Source: Bacteroidota bacterium
GTDB lineage: Bacteria > Bacteroidota > Ignavibacteria > Ignavibacteriales > Melioribacteraceae
DNA: 6,356 nt
Assembly: GCA_021814855.1 (NCBI GenBank)
Contig: JAKAHQ010000104.1
Span: 1-6,356 of the forward strand
Direction of reading: 5' to 3'
Shown one piece after another: positions 1-5,979 of this stretch. The position numbers and the translations under genes were made by a program. Below the pieces are notes generated by a model. That model was not told the DNA's origin and made no database searches. It saw only the letters and a list, made by a program, of their open reading frames with translations. Every line of letters starts with the position of its first letter. The first letter of the stretch is position 1.

Positions 1-198
1 GCCGTAACCTTCTTCTCCAAGCATTCCTCCGGTGGTTTTATCCATTCCTTTAAGCATCATGGATGTAAGCAAACTTTCGAATTGCTTTGTAGCGGAAGCG
101 ATCTTTTCTTTCTGCGCTCGATCGTACCGCGAAGGGATCTCAGTCATTTTTGAGATCTGCTTCTGGGGATTATCTATTTTTAATGTTAACTGGTCCAT
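1..198 (-). CDS. flgJ: Rod-binding protein, FlgJ N-terminal type (partial, cut by left edge)
   Basis: The first 66 codons of a protein starting MDQLTLKIDNPQ are present; the rest lies beyond position 1. Residues from about 30 on (AQKEKIASATKQFESLLTSM, then MLKGMD and GGMLGEEGYG) match the conserved start of the FlgJ rod-binding domain, where a helix with FE.LL...ML..M precedes a Gly-rich turn. FlgJ helps rod subunits assemble in the periplasm. In gammaproteobacteria it also carries a C-terminal muramidase; in many other phyla that half is absent, and this window cannot show which applies. There is no signal peptide, as expected for a protein exported by the flagellar type III system. The ATG lies 1 base after the flgI stop with no clear Shine-Dalgarno sequence, suggesting translational coupling to flgI. 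The position after flgI is the usual place for flgJ. Confidence 0.85.
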   Translation of the reverse strand, partial: MDQLTLKIDNPQKQISKMTEIPSRYDRAQKEKIASATKQFESLLTSMMLKGMDKTTGGMLGEEGYG

Positions 199-199
199 C

Positions 200-1297
200 T
201 TACATTATAATTAATTCTGCTGTTAACGCGCCGGCCTCTTTGAGCGCCTGGAATATAGAAATTATATCTCGCGGCGATACTTTAAGCGAGTTCAACGCGG
301 CGGCTACTTCCTGAACATTGCTCGCACCTTGAATAGCAACTGTGTTTGTAGAGTCCTGCTGAACATACGGTATCATATTATTCACAATAGCCGTGTTGCC
401 TTGAGAGAACGGATTCGGTTGAGACACCATAGGATAATTTCTAATTGTAATATTTAAGCTTCCGTGGGTGATTGTTACCGGTTGAATTTTTACGTTTTGT
501 CCCGACACTACCGTACCGGTTCTTTCATTCAAAACAACTTTGGCAATTTCATCAACTTGAACTGTAATGTTTTCAACGTCGGAAAGAAACGCCATCATAT
601 TAGTTTTTTTATCTGCAGGGACAGTAATTTTTACTTCGGCCGCGTCAGTGGCTTTCGATATTTCGCTGCCGAATTTTTGATTGATAGCTTTGGAAATATT
701 TTCGGAAGTAGTTATATCCGGATCGTTTAAATATACCGAAACTACATCGTTGGAGATTTCCGGTTCGGCCATAGATTGCTTCAAGACACCGCCTCTCGGT
801 ACTCTTCCGGCAAGAGTGTGATTTCTTGAAATGCGGTTGCCGGTATAAGTATTAATATCATAACCGCCAACGGAAATTGGACCTTGAGCAAAGCCGTATA
901 CCTGCCCGTTCATTGCGGAAAGAGGAGTCATTAGAAGCGTTCCACCCTGAAGACTTGTAGCGTCACCCATGGATGAAACCATAACGTCAAAATCGGCTCC
1001 CAATTTTAAACTTGAATTTAGAGTTGCCGTAACAATTACAGCCGCAACATTCTTTGTCTTTAAATCCGATTGAGGCGTGGTAATTCCAAATCGTTTCAAC
1101 ATGCTCGTAACGGATTGAATAGTAAACGACGAGCGGTAACTGTCGCCCGAACCAGCAAGCCCGACAACCAGACCGTACCCGATAACCTGCTCAACCGTTT
1201 GTCCGTTTATGTAAGCTATATCTTTTATCCTCTGCCCAAAAATCGATTGTATGCCGAAGATGATAAAAAATATGAAGAATAATTTTTTTGATTTCAT
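200..1297 (-). CDS. flgI: Flagellar P-ring protein FlgI
   Basis: FlgI forms the P ring, the peptidoglycan-level bushing around the flagellar rod. The 365-residue length equals that of E. coli FlgI. A signal peptide is clear: MKSKK, a Phe/Ile-rich core, and likely cleavage after SIFG at residue 21, before QRIKDIAYINGQ. Family motifs follow in order: VIGYGLVVGLAGSGDS (about 38-53), LKTKNVAAVIVTATL (about 79-93), VMVSSMGDATSLQGGTLLMTPL (about 105-126), VVLNERTGTVVSG (about 254-266), and a C-terminal ALNSLKVSPRDIISIFQALKEAGAL. The protein has no cysteine, whereas E. coli FlgI carries a pair that forms a DsbA/DsbB-dependent disulfide; the matching positions here read Pro/Val and Ala. The start is supported by the signal peptide and a GAGGA sequence 6 bases upstream. 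FlgA, encoded two genes earlier, is its expected chaperone. Confidence 0.97.
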   Translation of the reverse strand: MKSKKLFFIFFIIFGIQSIFGQRIKDIAYINGQTVEQVIGYGLVVGLAGSGDSYRSSFTIQSVTSMLKRFGITTPQSDLKTKNVAAVIVTATLNSSLKLGADFDVMVSSMGDATSLQGGTLLMTPLSAMNGQVYGFAQGPISVGGYDINTYTGNRISRNHTLAGRVPRGGVLKQSMAEPEISNDVVSVYLNDPDITTSENISKAINQKFGSEISKATDAAEVKITVPADKKTNMMAFLSDVENITVQVDEIAKVVLNERTGTVVSGQNVKIQPVTITHGSLNITIRNYPMVSQPNPFSQGNTAIVNNMIPYVQQDSTNTVAIQGASNVQEVAAALNSLKVSPRDIISIFQALKEAGALTAELIIM

Positions 1298-1303
1298 TTT
1301 AAA

Positions 1304-1308
1304 TCCTC
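1304..1308 (-). promoter_or_regulatory. Shine-Dalgarno site of flgI
   Basis: On the minus strand GAGGA lies 6 bases before the flgI ATG, inside the 23-base flgH-flgI gap, which is the widest gap in the window. It supports the chosen start. The gap is too short and shows no pattern convincing enough to call a promoter. Confidence 0.7.
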
Positions 1309-1320
1309 TGCCTCATGCAC

Positions 1321-1890
1321 TTAAAAAAGCCAATGAAGAAACTTTGTTATTAGACCCGGCTTCTGCGCGCTGTTGATAATCCCGTCTCCTTTAAAAGTAA
1401 TTTCAGCGTTCGAAATGTTGTACGAAAGAACAGAATTATCCGGTTGAATATCGGATGTTCGTACTATTCCTCTAATATTTATAACCTGGTCTTCGCCGTT
1501 GATGCTAATTTTTTTATTGCCGCTTATAACCAAATTTCCGTTGGCAAGAATCGAATCGACAGTTGCGCTGATTCTTGTGCTTATAGTGCCGGAAGTTTGA
1601 GTTGACCCCTGACCGCTGAAATCGTTGCCTGTTTTTAATTCACCGTTAACGGCGGTAGCTTTTGTGCCGGTGTTGGCCGAAAGATCCAAACTCAAATCGC
1701 TTTTTCTTCCCGCGGTAGTGGCGGCATTGTTAGAAGCTTGTGTGGATTCAAGCACTACAATTGTAATGGCATCGCCAACCTGGGTTGCCTTGTTATCAGA
1801 GAACAATGAAAACGCTGCGTTCCTTCTCATATCCTGACCGTTAACAAGAGCAGTTACTAAAAAAATAATTGTTACTAAAAACCGTTTCAT
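1321..1890 (-). CDS. flgH: Flagellar L-ring protein FlgH, apparently not a lipoprotein
   Basis: FlgH forms the L ring in the outer membrane around the rod. The family pattern is easy to follow: SLFSDNKATQVGDAITIVVLEST (about 28-50), FSGQGSTQTSGTISTRISATVDSILANGNLVISGNKKISINGEDQVINIRGIVR (about 91-144), then YNISNAEITFKGDGIINSAQKPGLITKFLHWLF at the end. It is 189 residues against 232 in E. coli; the difference is mainly the shorter N-terminal region. The signal peptide (MKRFLVTIIFLVTALVNGQ) ends in a signal peptidase I type site. The usual lipobox Cys is missing and the whole protein contains no Cys. The open frame just upstream of the ATG offers no Cys codon either. The start lies 4 bases after the flgA stop, with GGAAG about 9 bases ahead. 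Confidence 0.95.
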   Translation of the reverse strand: MKRFLVTIIFLVTALVNGQDMRRNAAFSLFSDNKATQVGDAITIVVLESTQASNNAATTAGRKSDLSLDLSANTGTKATAVNGELKTGNDFSGQGSTQTSGTISTRISATVDSILANGNLVISGNKKISINGEDQVINIRGIVRTSDIQPDNSVLSYNISNAEITFKGDGIINSAQKPGLITKFLHWLF

Positions 1891-1894
1891 AATG

Positions 1895-2542
1895 TTATTC
1901 TTCCAATAATAAATTATACTGGTCTATTATTTTAGCTTTAAATACATTTCCGTCTGCCTGCACATTTATAATATCATTAAGGCATCCTTCTTGCCTGGCT
2001 ACAACATCCAATGTTACATCCACGCCGTTCTTGCCAGTATGAAGAAGCATTCTGTCGCCGACATTTACCACCGGAATCGGCTCGATCATTTCTTTAACAA
2101 GAACAGAACCCTGCCGAAAAGCAAACTTACTTCTATATAACGATAATTCATTTTCGCTTTCTACAAACGAACCTTCTATGTTAGTTACGTCTTCAATTTT
2201 ACGAACAAACATTTTCTTCGAGAGCGCTTGATCTCTATTTATCTTCTGTGCGGCCACAAAAACATTCTTAAATAATTTTACTCGCACCGTAATCATGGCA
2301 GAACTTACCGAGTTCCGGTTTGTGTAAACATCAACGGGCACTAATCCGTAGCCCCTGTTAATACGAAATTCTTTTCCTTTATTGATTTCAATTTTAGAAT
2401 AGGAATTCGGCAAGCGCACAACCTGGAATTCATATTTATCGTACGACTTAAGTTTGGCATCCAAATAATTCTTCAACTGGGCGTCAAAAGATTTATTGTT
2501 GCCCAAAAACAGAGTAAGCAATATGGAGATTAAGGAAATCAT
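1895..2542 (-). CDS. flgA: Flagella basal body P-ring formation protein FlgA
   Basis: FlgA is a periplasmic chaperone needed for assembly of FlgI into the P ring. The 215-residue length is close to the 219 of E. coli. The N-terminal half (about 20-90) is the variable wing-like part. From about residue 92 there is an SAF-type domain (VFVAAQKINRDQALSKKMFVRKIEDV), followed by FAFRQGSVLVKEMIEPIPVVNVGDRMLL (about 141-168) and the C-terminal beta region with DVVARQEGCLNDIINVQADGNVFKAKIIDQYNLLLEE, which match FlgA order and spacing. The start is uncertain: the ATG lies 8 bases after the flgG stop, has no Shine-Dalgarno sequence, and gives a signal peptide (MISLISILLTLFLG) without a basic N-region. 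The frame stays open upstream for seven more codons (FKTIITL) but has no standard start codon there. Overlap or coupling with flgG is likely. Confidence 0.9.
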   Translation of the reverse strand: MISLISILLTLFLGNNKSFDAQLKNYLDAKLKSYDKYEFQVVRLPNSYSKIEINKGKEFRINRGYGLVPVDVYTNRNSVSSAMITVRVKLFKNVFVAAQKINRDQALSKKMFVRKIEDVTNIEGSFVESENELSLYRSKFAFRQGSVLVKEMIEPIPVVNVGDRMLLHTGKNGVDVTLDVVARQEGCLNDIINVQADGNVFKAKIIDQYNLLLEE

Positions 2543-2550
2543 TAAGGTAA

Positions 2551-3348
2551 TTATCGTTTTAAATTATTTGCCATGGTCATCATTTCTTCCACCGTTTGAA
2601 CGGTCTTGGAATTGATCTCGTACGCTCTCTGTGCCGCAATCATAGAAATCATTTCTTCTACAATATCTACGTTGGATGATTCAAGATAACCTTGATTTAC
2701 ATCGCCGAAGCCGTCGGTGCCGGGCGTTCCAAGAATTGGTCTTCCCGAAGCCGGTGTTTCAGCGTATAAATTATCGCCAAGCGCTTCAAGACCGCCGTTG
2801 TTTATAAATCTCGCGAGTTCGATATTTCCCAAAACGGCAGTGTTGCCTTTGTTGTCGGATGTTGTGACTGTGCCGTCTTTCGCAATAGTTATTCCTGTAA
2901 CGTCGGAGTTGATTGTTAAACCGGGATCCAATTCGTAACCGCTTGAAGTAACAATTTTACCGTCGGCATCAAGTTTAAAAGATCCGTCGCGTGTGTAGGC
3001 AAAAGATCCGTCGCTTTTTCTTACCTGGAAAAATCCTTCGCCCTGAATTGCCATATCGAGCTGATTATCGGTAGCGGTAATATCGCCTTGCTTGAAAATT
3101 TTTTGTGTAGAAGCCGGTTTAACGCCGTTTCCAATTTGAATTTTCGATGTGGAAGTATCTTCTATTCCCGGCGTCGAAGAAGTTAAAGGATTAACGCTTA
3201 CTTCCTGGTACATCAGATCCTGGAAGTCTGCCTTGTTCTTTTTAAATCCGGTTGTATTGATGTTGGCAATATTGTTAGAAATAACTTCGATATTAATTTG
3301 CTGCGCATACATGCCGGATGCAGCCGTTCTTAATGCGCGTGTTGACAT
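2551..3348 (-). CDS. flgG: Flagellar distal rod protein FlgG
   Basis: FlgG builds the distal rod that crosses the P and L rings. It is 265 residues against 260 in Salmonella. The N-terminal rod motif is typical: ALRTAASGMYAQQINIEVISNNIANINTTGFKK (about 5-37). FlgG-specific parts follow: DFQDLMYQEV, IQIGNGVKPASTQKIFKQGD (about 70-89), LDMAIQGEGFFQV, AYTRDGSFKLDADG, LARFINNGGLEALGDNLYAET, and the C-terminal heptad-like helix GYLESSNVDIVEEMISMIAAQRAYEINSKTVQTVEEMM. It is told from FlgF by length and by these motifs. The segment between YQ and IGNG is about 3 residues longer than in Salmonella. No signal peptide is present, as expected for flagellar type III export. Its start has a strong Shine-Dalgarno sequence overlapping the flgF stop. 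Confidence 0.98.
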   Translation of the reverse strand: MSTRALRTAASGMYAQQINIEVISNNIANINTTGFKKNKADFQDLMYQEVSVNPLTSSTPGIEDTSTSKIQIGNGVKPASTQKIFKQGDITATDNQLDMAIQGEGFFQVRKSDGSFAYTRDGSFKLDADGKIVTSSGYELDPGLTINSDVTGITIAKDGTVTTSDNKGNTAVLGNIELARFINNGGLEALGDNLYAETPASGRPILGTPGTDGFGDVNQGYLESSNVDIVEEMISMIAAQRAYEINSKTVQTVEEMMTMANNLKR

Positions 3349-3355
3349 TTTTATT

Positions 3356-3361
3356 CTCCTT
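3356..3361 (-). promoter_or_regulatory. Shine-Dalgarno site of flgG overlapping flgF stop
   Basis: The minus strand reads TAAGGAGAATAAAAATG. The flgF stop TAA runs into AAGGAG, which sits 7 bases before the flgG ATG. A ribosome finishing flgF uncovers or directly uses this site, so the two rod genes are probably translationally linked. It fixes the flgG start. Confidence 0.8.
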
Positions 3362-4070
3362 ATACTTTTCCAATTTCGTTTGCCTCGCCAAGAGAAGTGT
3401 CGAGTGCGTTCATAATTTTTTGGGCTGACTCGTAATCTTTATTCAACTGAATCATTGCTTCCATTTCGATAATAGGATTTGTGTTGGCTTCTTCAAGATA
3501 ACCTTGGGATATTGCAAAATTGTCCGTCGATTCCGGTTCGAGTTGTTGATTATCGATAGCAAAATTCGATCCTGCGGCTCTATCGAGCATGTTTGGATTT
3601 GAAACGTTTGCTATCAAAATATTTCCCACCGGTTTATTGTCTATGTTTATCTCGCCGTCTTTATTGATTTTTATGTTAACGGATTTATGCAGAAGAGTTT
3701 CTTCAAGGGAAATAGGGCCGTTGGTGCCCATCACACGCATTCCAGTTGAATTCACAAGGTAACCGTCATCAGCTATTTTAAATTTTCCGTCGCGAGTGAG
3801 CTCCGAATTTCCGAATTGATCCTGAACAACAAAAAATCCTTTGCCGGAGATTGCAAGGTCGAGCGGGTTCGATGTCTGCACCACTTCGCCCTGTGCCTGG
3901 CTTGTAATTTTTTTCATTTGAGCCTGCCCGGCATTATTCAACTCTTCATAAAACGGAATTTCTCTTTTAAACCCGGTGGAATTTAAATTTGCCAAATTGT
4001 TGGCAATCACGTCGATGTTTTTCATCTTGTGATCTAAAGCGCGGGCCGTCGTATAAATTCCTTTTATCAT
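3360..4070 (-). CDS. flgF: Flagellar proximal rod protein FlgF
   Basis: FlgF is a rod subunit of the basal body. At 236 residues it is slightly shorter than E. coli FlgF (251). The rod N-terminal motif is IYTTARALDHKMKNIDVIANNLANLNSTGFKRE (about 5-37). The middle has NPLDLAISGKGFFVVQDQFGNSELTRDGKFKIADDGYLVNSTGMRVMG (about 68-115), the shared FlgF/FlgG/FlgE pattern. The C-terminal helix is GYLEEANTNPIIEMEAMIQLNKDYESAQKIMNALDTSLGEANEIGKV, in which QLNKDYES replaces the common aqRaYE. Its shorter length and divergent C-terminal helix beside a canonical flgG identify it as flgF rather than a second flgG. No signal peptide is seen, in keeping with flagellar type III export. The start is fixed by a near-perfect Shine-Dalgarno sequence. 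It is the first recognised structural gene after the three-gene module upstream. Confidence 0.95.
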   Translation of the reverse strand: MIKGIYTTARALDHKMKNIDVIANNLANLNSTGFKREIPFYEELNNAGQAQMKKITSQAQGEVVQTSNPLDLAISGKGFFVVQDQFGNSELTRDGKFKIADDGYLVNSTGMRVMGTNGPISLEETLLHKSVNIKINKDGEINIDNKPVGNILIANVSNPNMLDRAAGSNFAIDNQQLEPESTDNFAISQGYLEEANTNPIIEMEAMIQLNKDYESAQKIMNALDTSLGEANEIGKV

Positions 4071-4077
4071 CTCATTA

Positions 4078-4083
4078 CCTCCT
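4078..4083 (-). promoter_or_regulatory. Strong Shine-Dalgarno site of flgF overlapping upstream stop
   Basis: The minus strand reads TAGGAGGTAATGAGATG. A full AGGAGG lies 7 bases before the flgF ATG and overlaps the TAG stop of the upstream membrane-protein gene. It is the best ribosome binding site in the window, suggesting higher output from flgF onward than from the genes before it. A nearer out-of-frame ATG within the spacer meets a TGA two codons later and is not used. Confidence 0.85.
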
Positions 4084-4669
4084 ACATTTTTCCTACTTCA
4101 AACAGTTTTAAGCGTGCAGCCAACAGCATTTCGCCTTTAGCTATTTTTAATTCTTTTGCCATTTTGGAAAATTGTTTCTCGGATTGGTTGAATACTGCAT
4201 CCTTGCTTGAAAGTTGTTTTCTTACCAATTGCAGTTTGGGATCTTGCTTGGATAAAACTTTTTCGCTTCTAAGCAGCGCAATTTTTTCCTTCAAAGCATG
4301 CAAGGATTTATTGCGATACAATTCGCTTAATCTCTTGAAAGAAATGAAGAAGATTACGAGGATAGAACCTATTTCAAAAATTTTCAGATGCAGCGGTTGA
4401 TGCCAAATCAATAAAAGAATTTGTTCCGTTACGGAGGGCTGTTCAACTGCAGACGTTGATTCAGCCGGACTAGTATTTTGTACATTTGCTGCCGTAGAAA
4501 TGCTGTAACTCTGATCTTTCTTATCCAATGCTTTTTGAATTTGCGCTTGAACAATTTCCCTGATGTTAACAGAATCACCAACAGCAGTAGTTGATGAAGA
4601 ATCGGCACCGGCTTGCTGAGCAATAATTAATGAAGAAAAAAGAAAAATTATTAAAACAATTTTTTTCAT
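4082..4669 (-). CDS. Single-pass membrane protein of unknown function in flagellar operon
   Basis: I do not recognise this 195-residue protein. Visible parts are a signal peptide (MKKIVLIIFLFSSLIIA, likely cut before QQAG), a Ser/Thr/Ala/Gln-rich segment that is probably periplasmic (about 18-90), one membrane span (about 96-112, KIFEIGSILVIFFISFKRL), and a charged helical tail (about 113-195) with KxK/KxL-rich stretches that could form a coiled coil. The basic residues after the span (KRLSELYRNK) place the tail in the cytoplasm. The C-terminus ends GEMLLAARLKLFEVGKM, an amphipathic helix that could bind a partner. The ATG overlaps the preceding gene's stop as ATGA, with GAGGAAG ending 8 bases ahead, and its own stop overlaps the flgF Shine-Dalgarno sequence. 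FliO has a similar topology but its conserved beta-rich tail is not seen. A flagellar role is inferred from position only. Confidence 0.85.
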   Translation of the reverse strand: MKKIVLIIFLFSSLIIAQQAGADSSSTTAVGDSVNIREIVQAQIQKALDKKDQSYSISTAANVQNTSPAESTSAVEQPSVTEQILLLIWHQPLHLKIFEIGSILVIFFISFKRLSELYRNKSLHALKEKIALLRSEKVLSKQDPKLQLVRKQLSSKDAVFNQSEKQFSKMAKELKIAKGEMLLAARLKLFEVGKM

Positions 4670-5979
4670 GATGCAATCTTCCTCTTTAATGGGAATACCA
4701 GATGAATAATTGTCCCTCTTAACGGCAAAGAATTAAACTCTGCGCTTCCTTCGTTTTTCTTCATTAGTTCTTTAATAAGATTAACTGTAACATCCGATGT
4801 TTGTTCATTAGGCGCATCGATACCTGGAATTAGCTCGGTGGTAAAGACAGACAAAACGATTTTTTCTTTTACATATTTTGTAGTAATAACAATGGCTCCG
4901 CCGGATTTAGCGCCTTTCTTCAGCAACGAAAAAATACTTGTCAGCAGCTGCTTCAAATCGTTTTGATCGCTTAAGACCGGTGGAATATTTTCTTCCAGGT
5001 CCAGTTCACAATCAAGACCGAGATTTCTTAAGGTCGAGTTAACAATATTTTTAAAATCTTTAATAATTTTATTAAGATCACACGGCTGGTTCATAGGCCG
5101 CTGGGGTTTGTTCAATCCGGAAAATTTAGCCAGCCTGTTAGACAGTTCCGTAACTTTTTGAACTTGTTTCTTGATCTTATCCGGAACGGTTTTATCCACT
5201 TCCGGAAATTCATTTTCAATTATATCGGCATAGCTTAATATTACCTGCAAAGGTTCGCCGATATCTTCCAAAATACCTTCCGCCATTTCACCAATTGCAT
5301 ACGTTTCAAAATCGTTGTTAAGCTTCGATTGGTACACCTGAATTTCTTGATATAGTTTATTAATTGACTGCTTCTGCTTCATCGAAACAATTATGGGCAC
5401 GATAATGCTTAGCACGATTTGAATCGCGCGGTTCTCCAGACTGTCATCCGGCACTTTTGTTACCGGCGTAAGAATGGACAGCAGTCCGTAGTTCGACTTA
5501 TTATCGTAAACCGGAAAAATGATTTGATTGATTTTTGAACCGTTAATAGTGTAAGTATTCAGGTCAGGAATAATTGTCGGCTTCTTAGTTTCATAAATCC
5601 AATCCAGTATGCCGTCTTTATACGCTTTGTTAACCGATGCAAGATGACTAACGGAAACATTTTGGTTTATCGGCACCAAGCTTCTCTGCGAGTCCGTAAA
5701 CAAAAAGATTTCGACCTCTTTGGCAAAGATCAATCTCTTTACAAATTCCTGCATCACGGTATGAATTTCTTTAAGACTTGCCGCAAGTTTAACCTTGTTC
5801 TGGAAAGCGAAAAGATTTTGAACAAAGAAAGAATATTTTTCGAGCAGATTTGAATTGTTCCTATGATTTTCGAAACTGATTAATCGCAAATCGCCTTTAG
5901 CAGCAGAATTCTTTGTGAAGTATTGCAGCGATTTATGGAACGACTCGAATTCTTCGGTATTTTCTTTTATTAGTCTCAT
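4666..5979 (-). CDS. GAF protein with degenerate histidine-kinase-like half (probable pseudokinase)
   Basis: The 437-residue protein has an N-terminal region of unknown type (1-50), a GAF-like sensor domain (about 55-195, with IFLFTDSQRSLVPI, the segment PTIIPDL and IIFPVYDNKSNYGLLSIL), a linker helix (about 197-225), a dimerisation-like helix pair (about 226-290) and an ATPase-like domain (about 300-432). The H-box aligns as IGEMAEGILEDIGEPLQVI: the phospho-acceptor His, five residues before Pro243, is Glu238. The N-box (about 342-357, LKQLLTSIFSLLKKGA) has Ser351 where the catalytic Asn belongs. The G1 Asp is Thr380 (VFTTELIPGI), and the G2 glycines are lost (SDVTVNLIKELM); only RGT of G3 remains (421-423). 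Autophosphorylation is therefore unlikely. There is no membrane span strong enough to call. The start ATG overlaps the HDOD stop as ATGA and no Shine-Dalgarno sequence is seen, pointing to coupled translation. A signalling scaffold is a reasonable inference. Confidence 0.85.
   Translation of the reverse strand: MRLIKENTEEFESFHKSLQYFTKNSAAKGDLRLISFENHRNNSNLLEKYSFFVQNLFAFQNKVKLAASLKEIHTVMQEFVKRLIFAKEVEIFLFTDSQRSLVPINQNVSVSHLASVNKAYKDGILDWIYETKKPTIIPDLNTYTINGSKINQIIFPVYDNKSNYGLLSILTPVTKVPDDSLENRAIQIVLSIIVPIIVSMKQKQSINKLYQEIQVYQSKLNNDFETYAIGEMAEGILEDIGEPLQVILSYADIIENEFPEVDKTVPDKIKKQVQKVTELSNRLAKFSGLNKPQRPMNQPCDLNKIIKDFKNIVNSTLRNLGLDCELDLEENIPPVLSDQNDLKQLLTSIFSLLKKGAKSGGAIVITTKYVKEKIVLSVFTTELIPGIDAPNEQTSDVTVNLIKELMKKNEGSAEFNSLPLRGTIIHLVFPLKRKIAS

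Noticed and set aside
464..730. Plus-strand reading frame opposite flgI, and similar ones at 1070-1282, 1625-1837, 2717-2938, 3149-3415, 4164-4400 and 5644-5853
   Set aside because: All lie antisense to conserved genes, lack ribosome sites and give products without recognisable motifs; they are by-products of the codon use of the true genes.
1298..1320. Internal promoter or terminator in the flgH-flgI gap
   Set aside because: The gap is only 23 bases and is accounted for by a Shine-Dalgarno sequence; no hairpin or promoter boxes are seen.
4429..4623. 64-codon minus-strand reading frame inside the membrane-protein gene
   Set aside because: It lies in another frame of a well-supported gene, has no ribosome site, and its product shows no family features.
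4082..4669. FliO identity for the 195-residue membrane protein
   Set aside because: Topology is similar, but the tail is charged and helical and lacks the beta-rich segment with the usual GV motif; position before flgF is also not typical of fliO.
4666..5979. Frameshift or sequencing error as the cause of the missing kinase motifs
   Set aside because: The frame is open over all 437 codons, flanking motifs align on both sides of each lost residue, and the losses are substitutions at separate sites rather than one garbled stretch.
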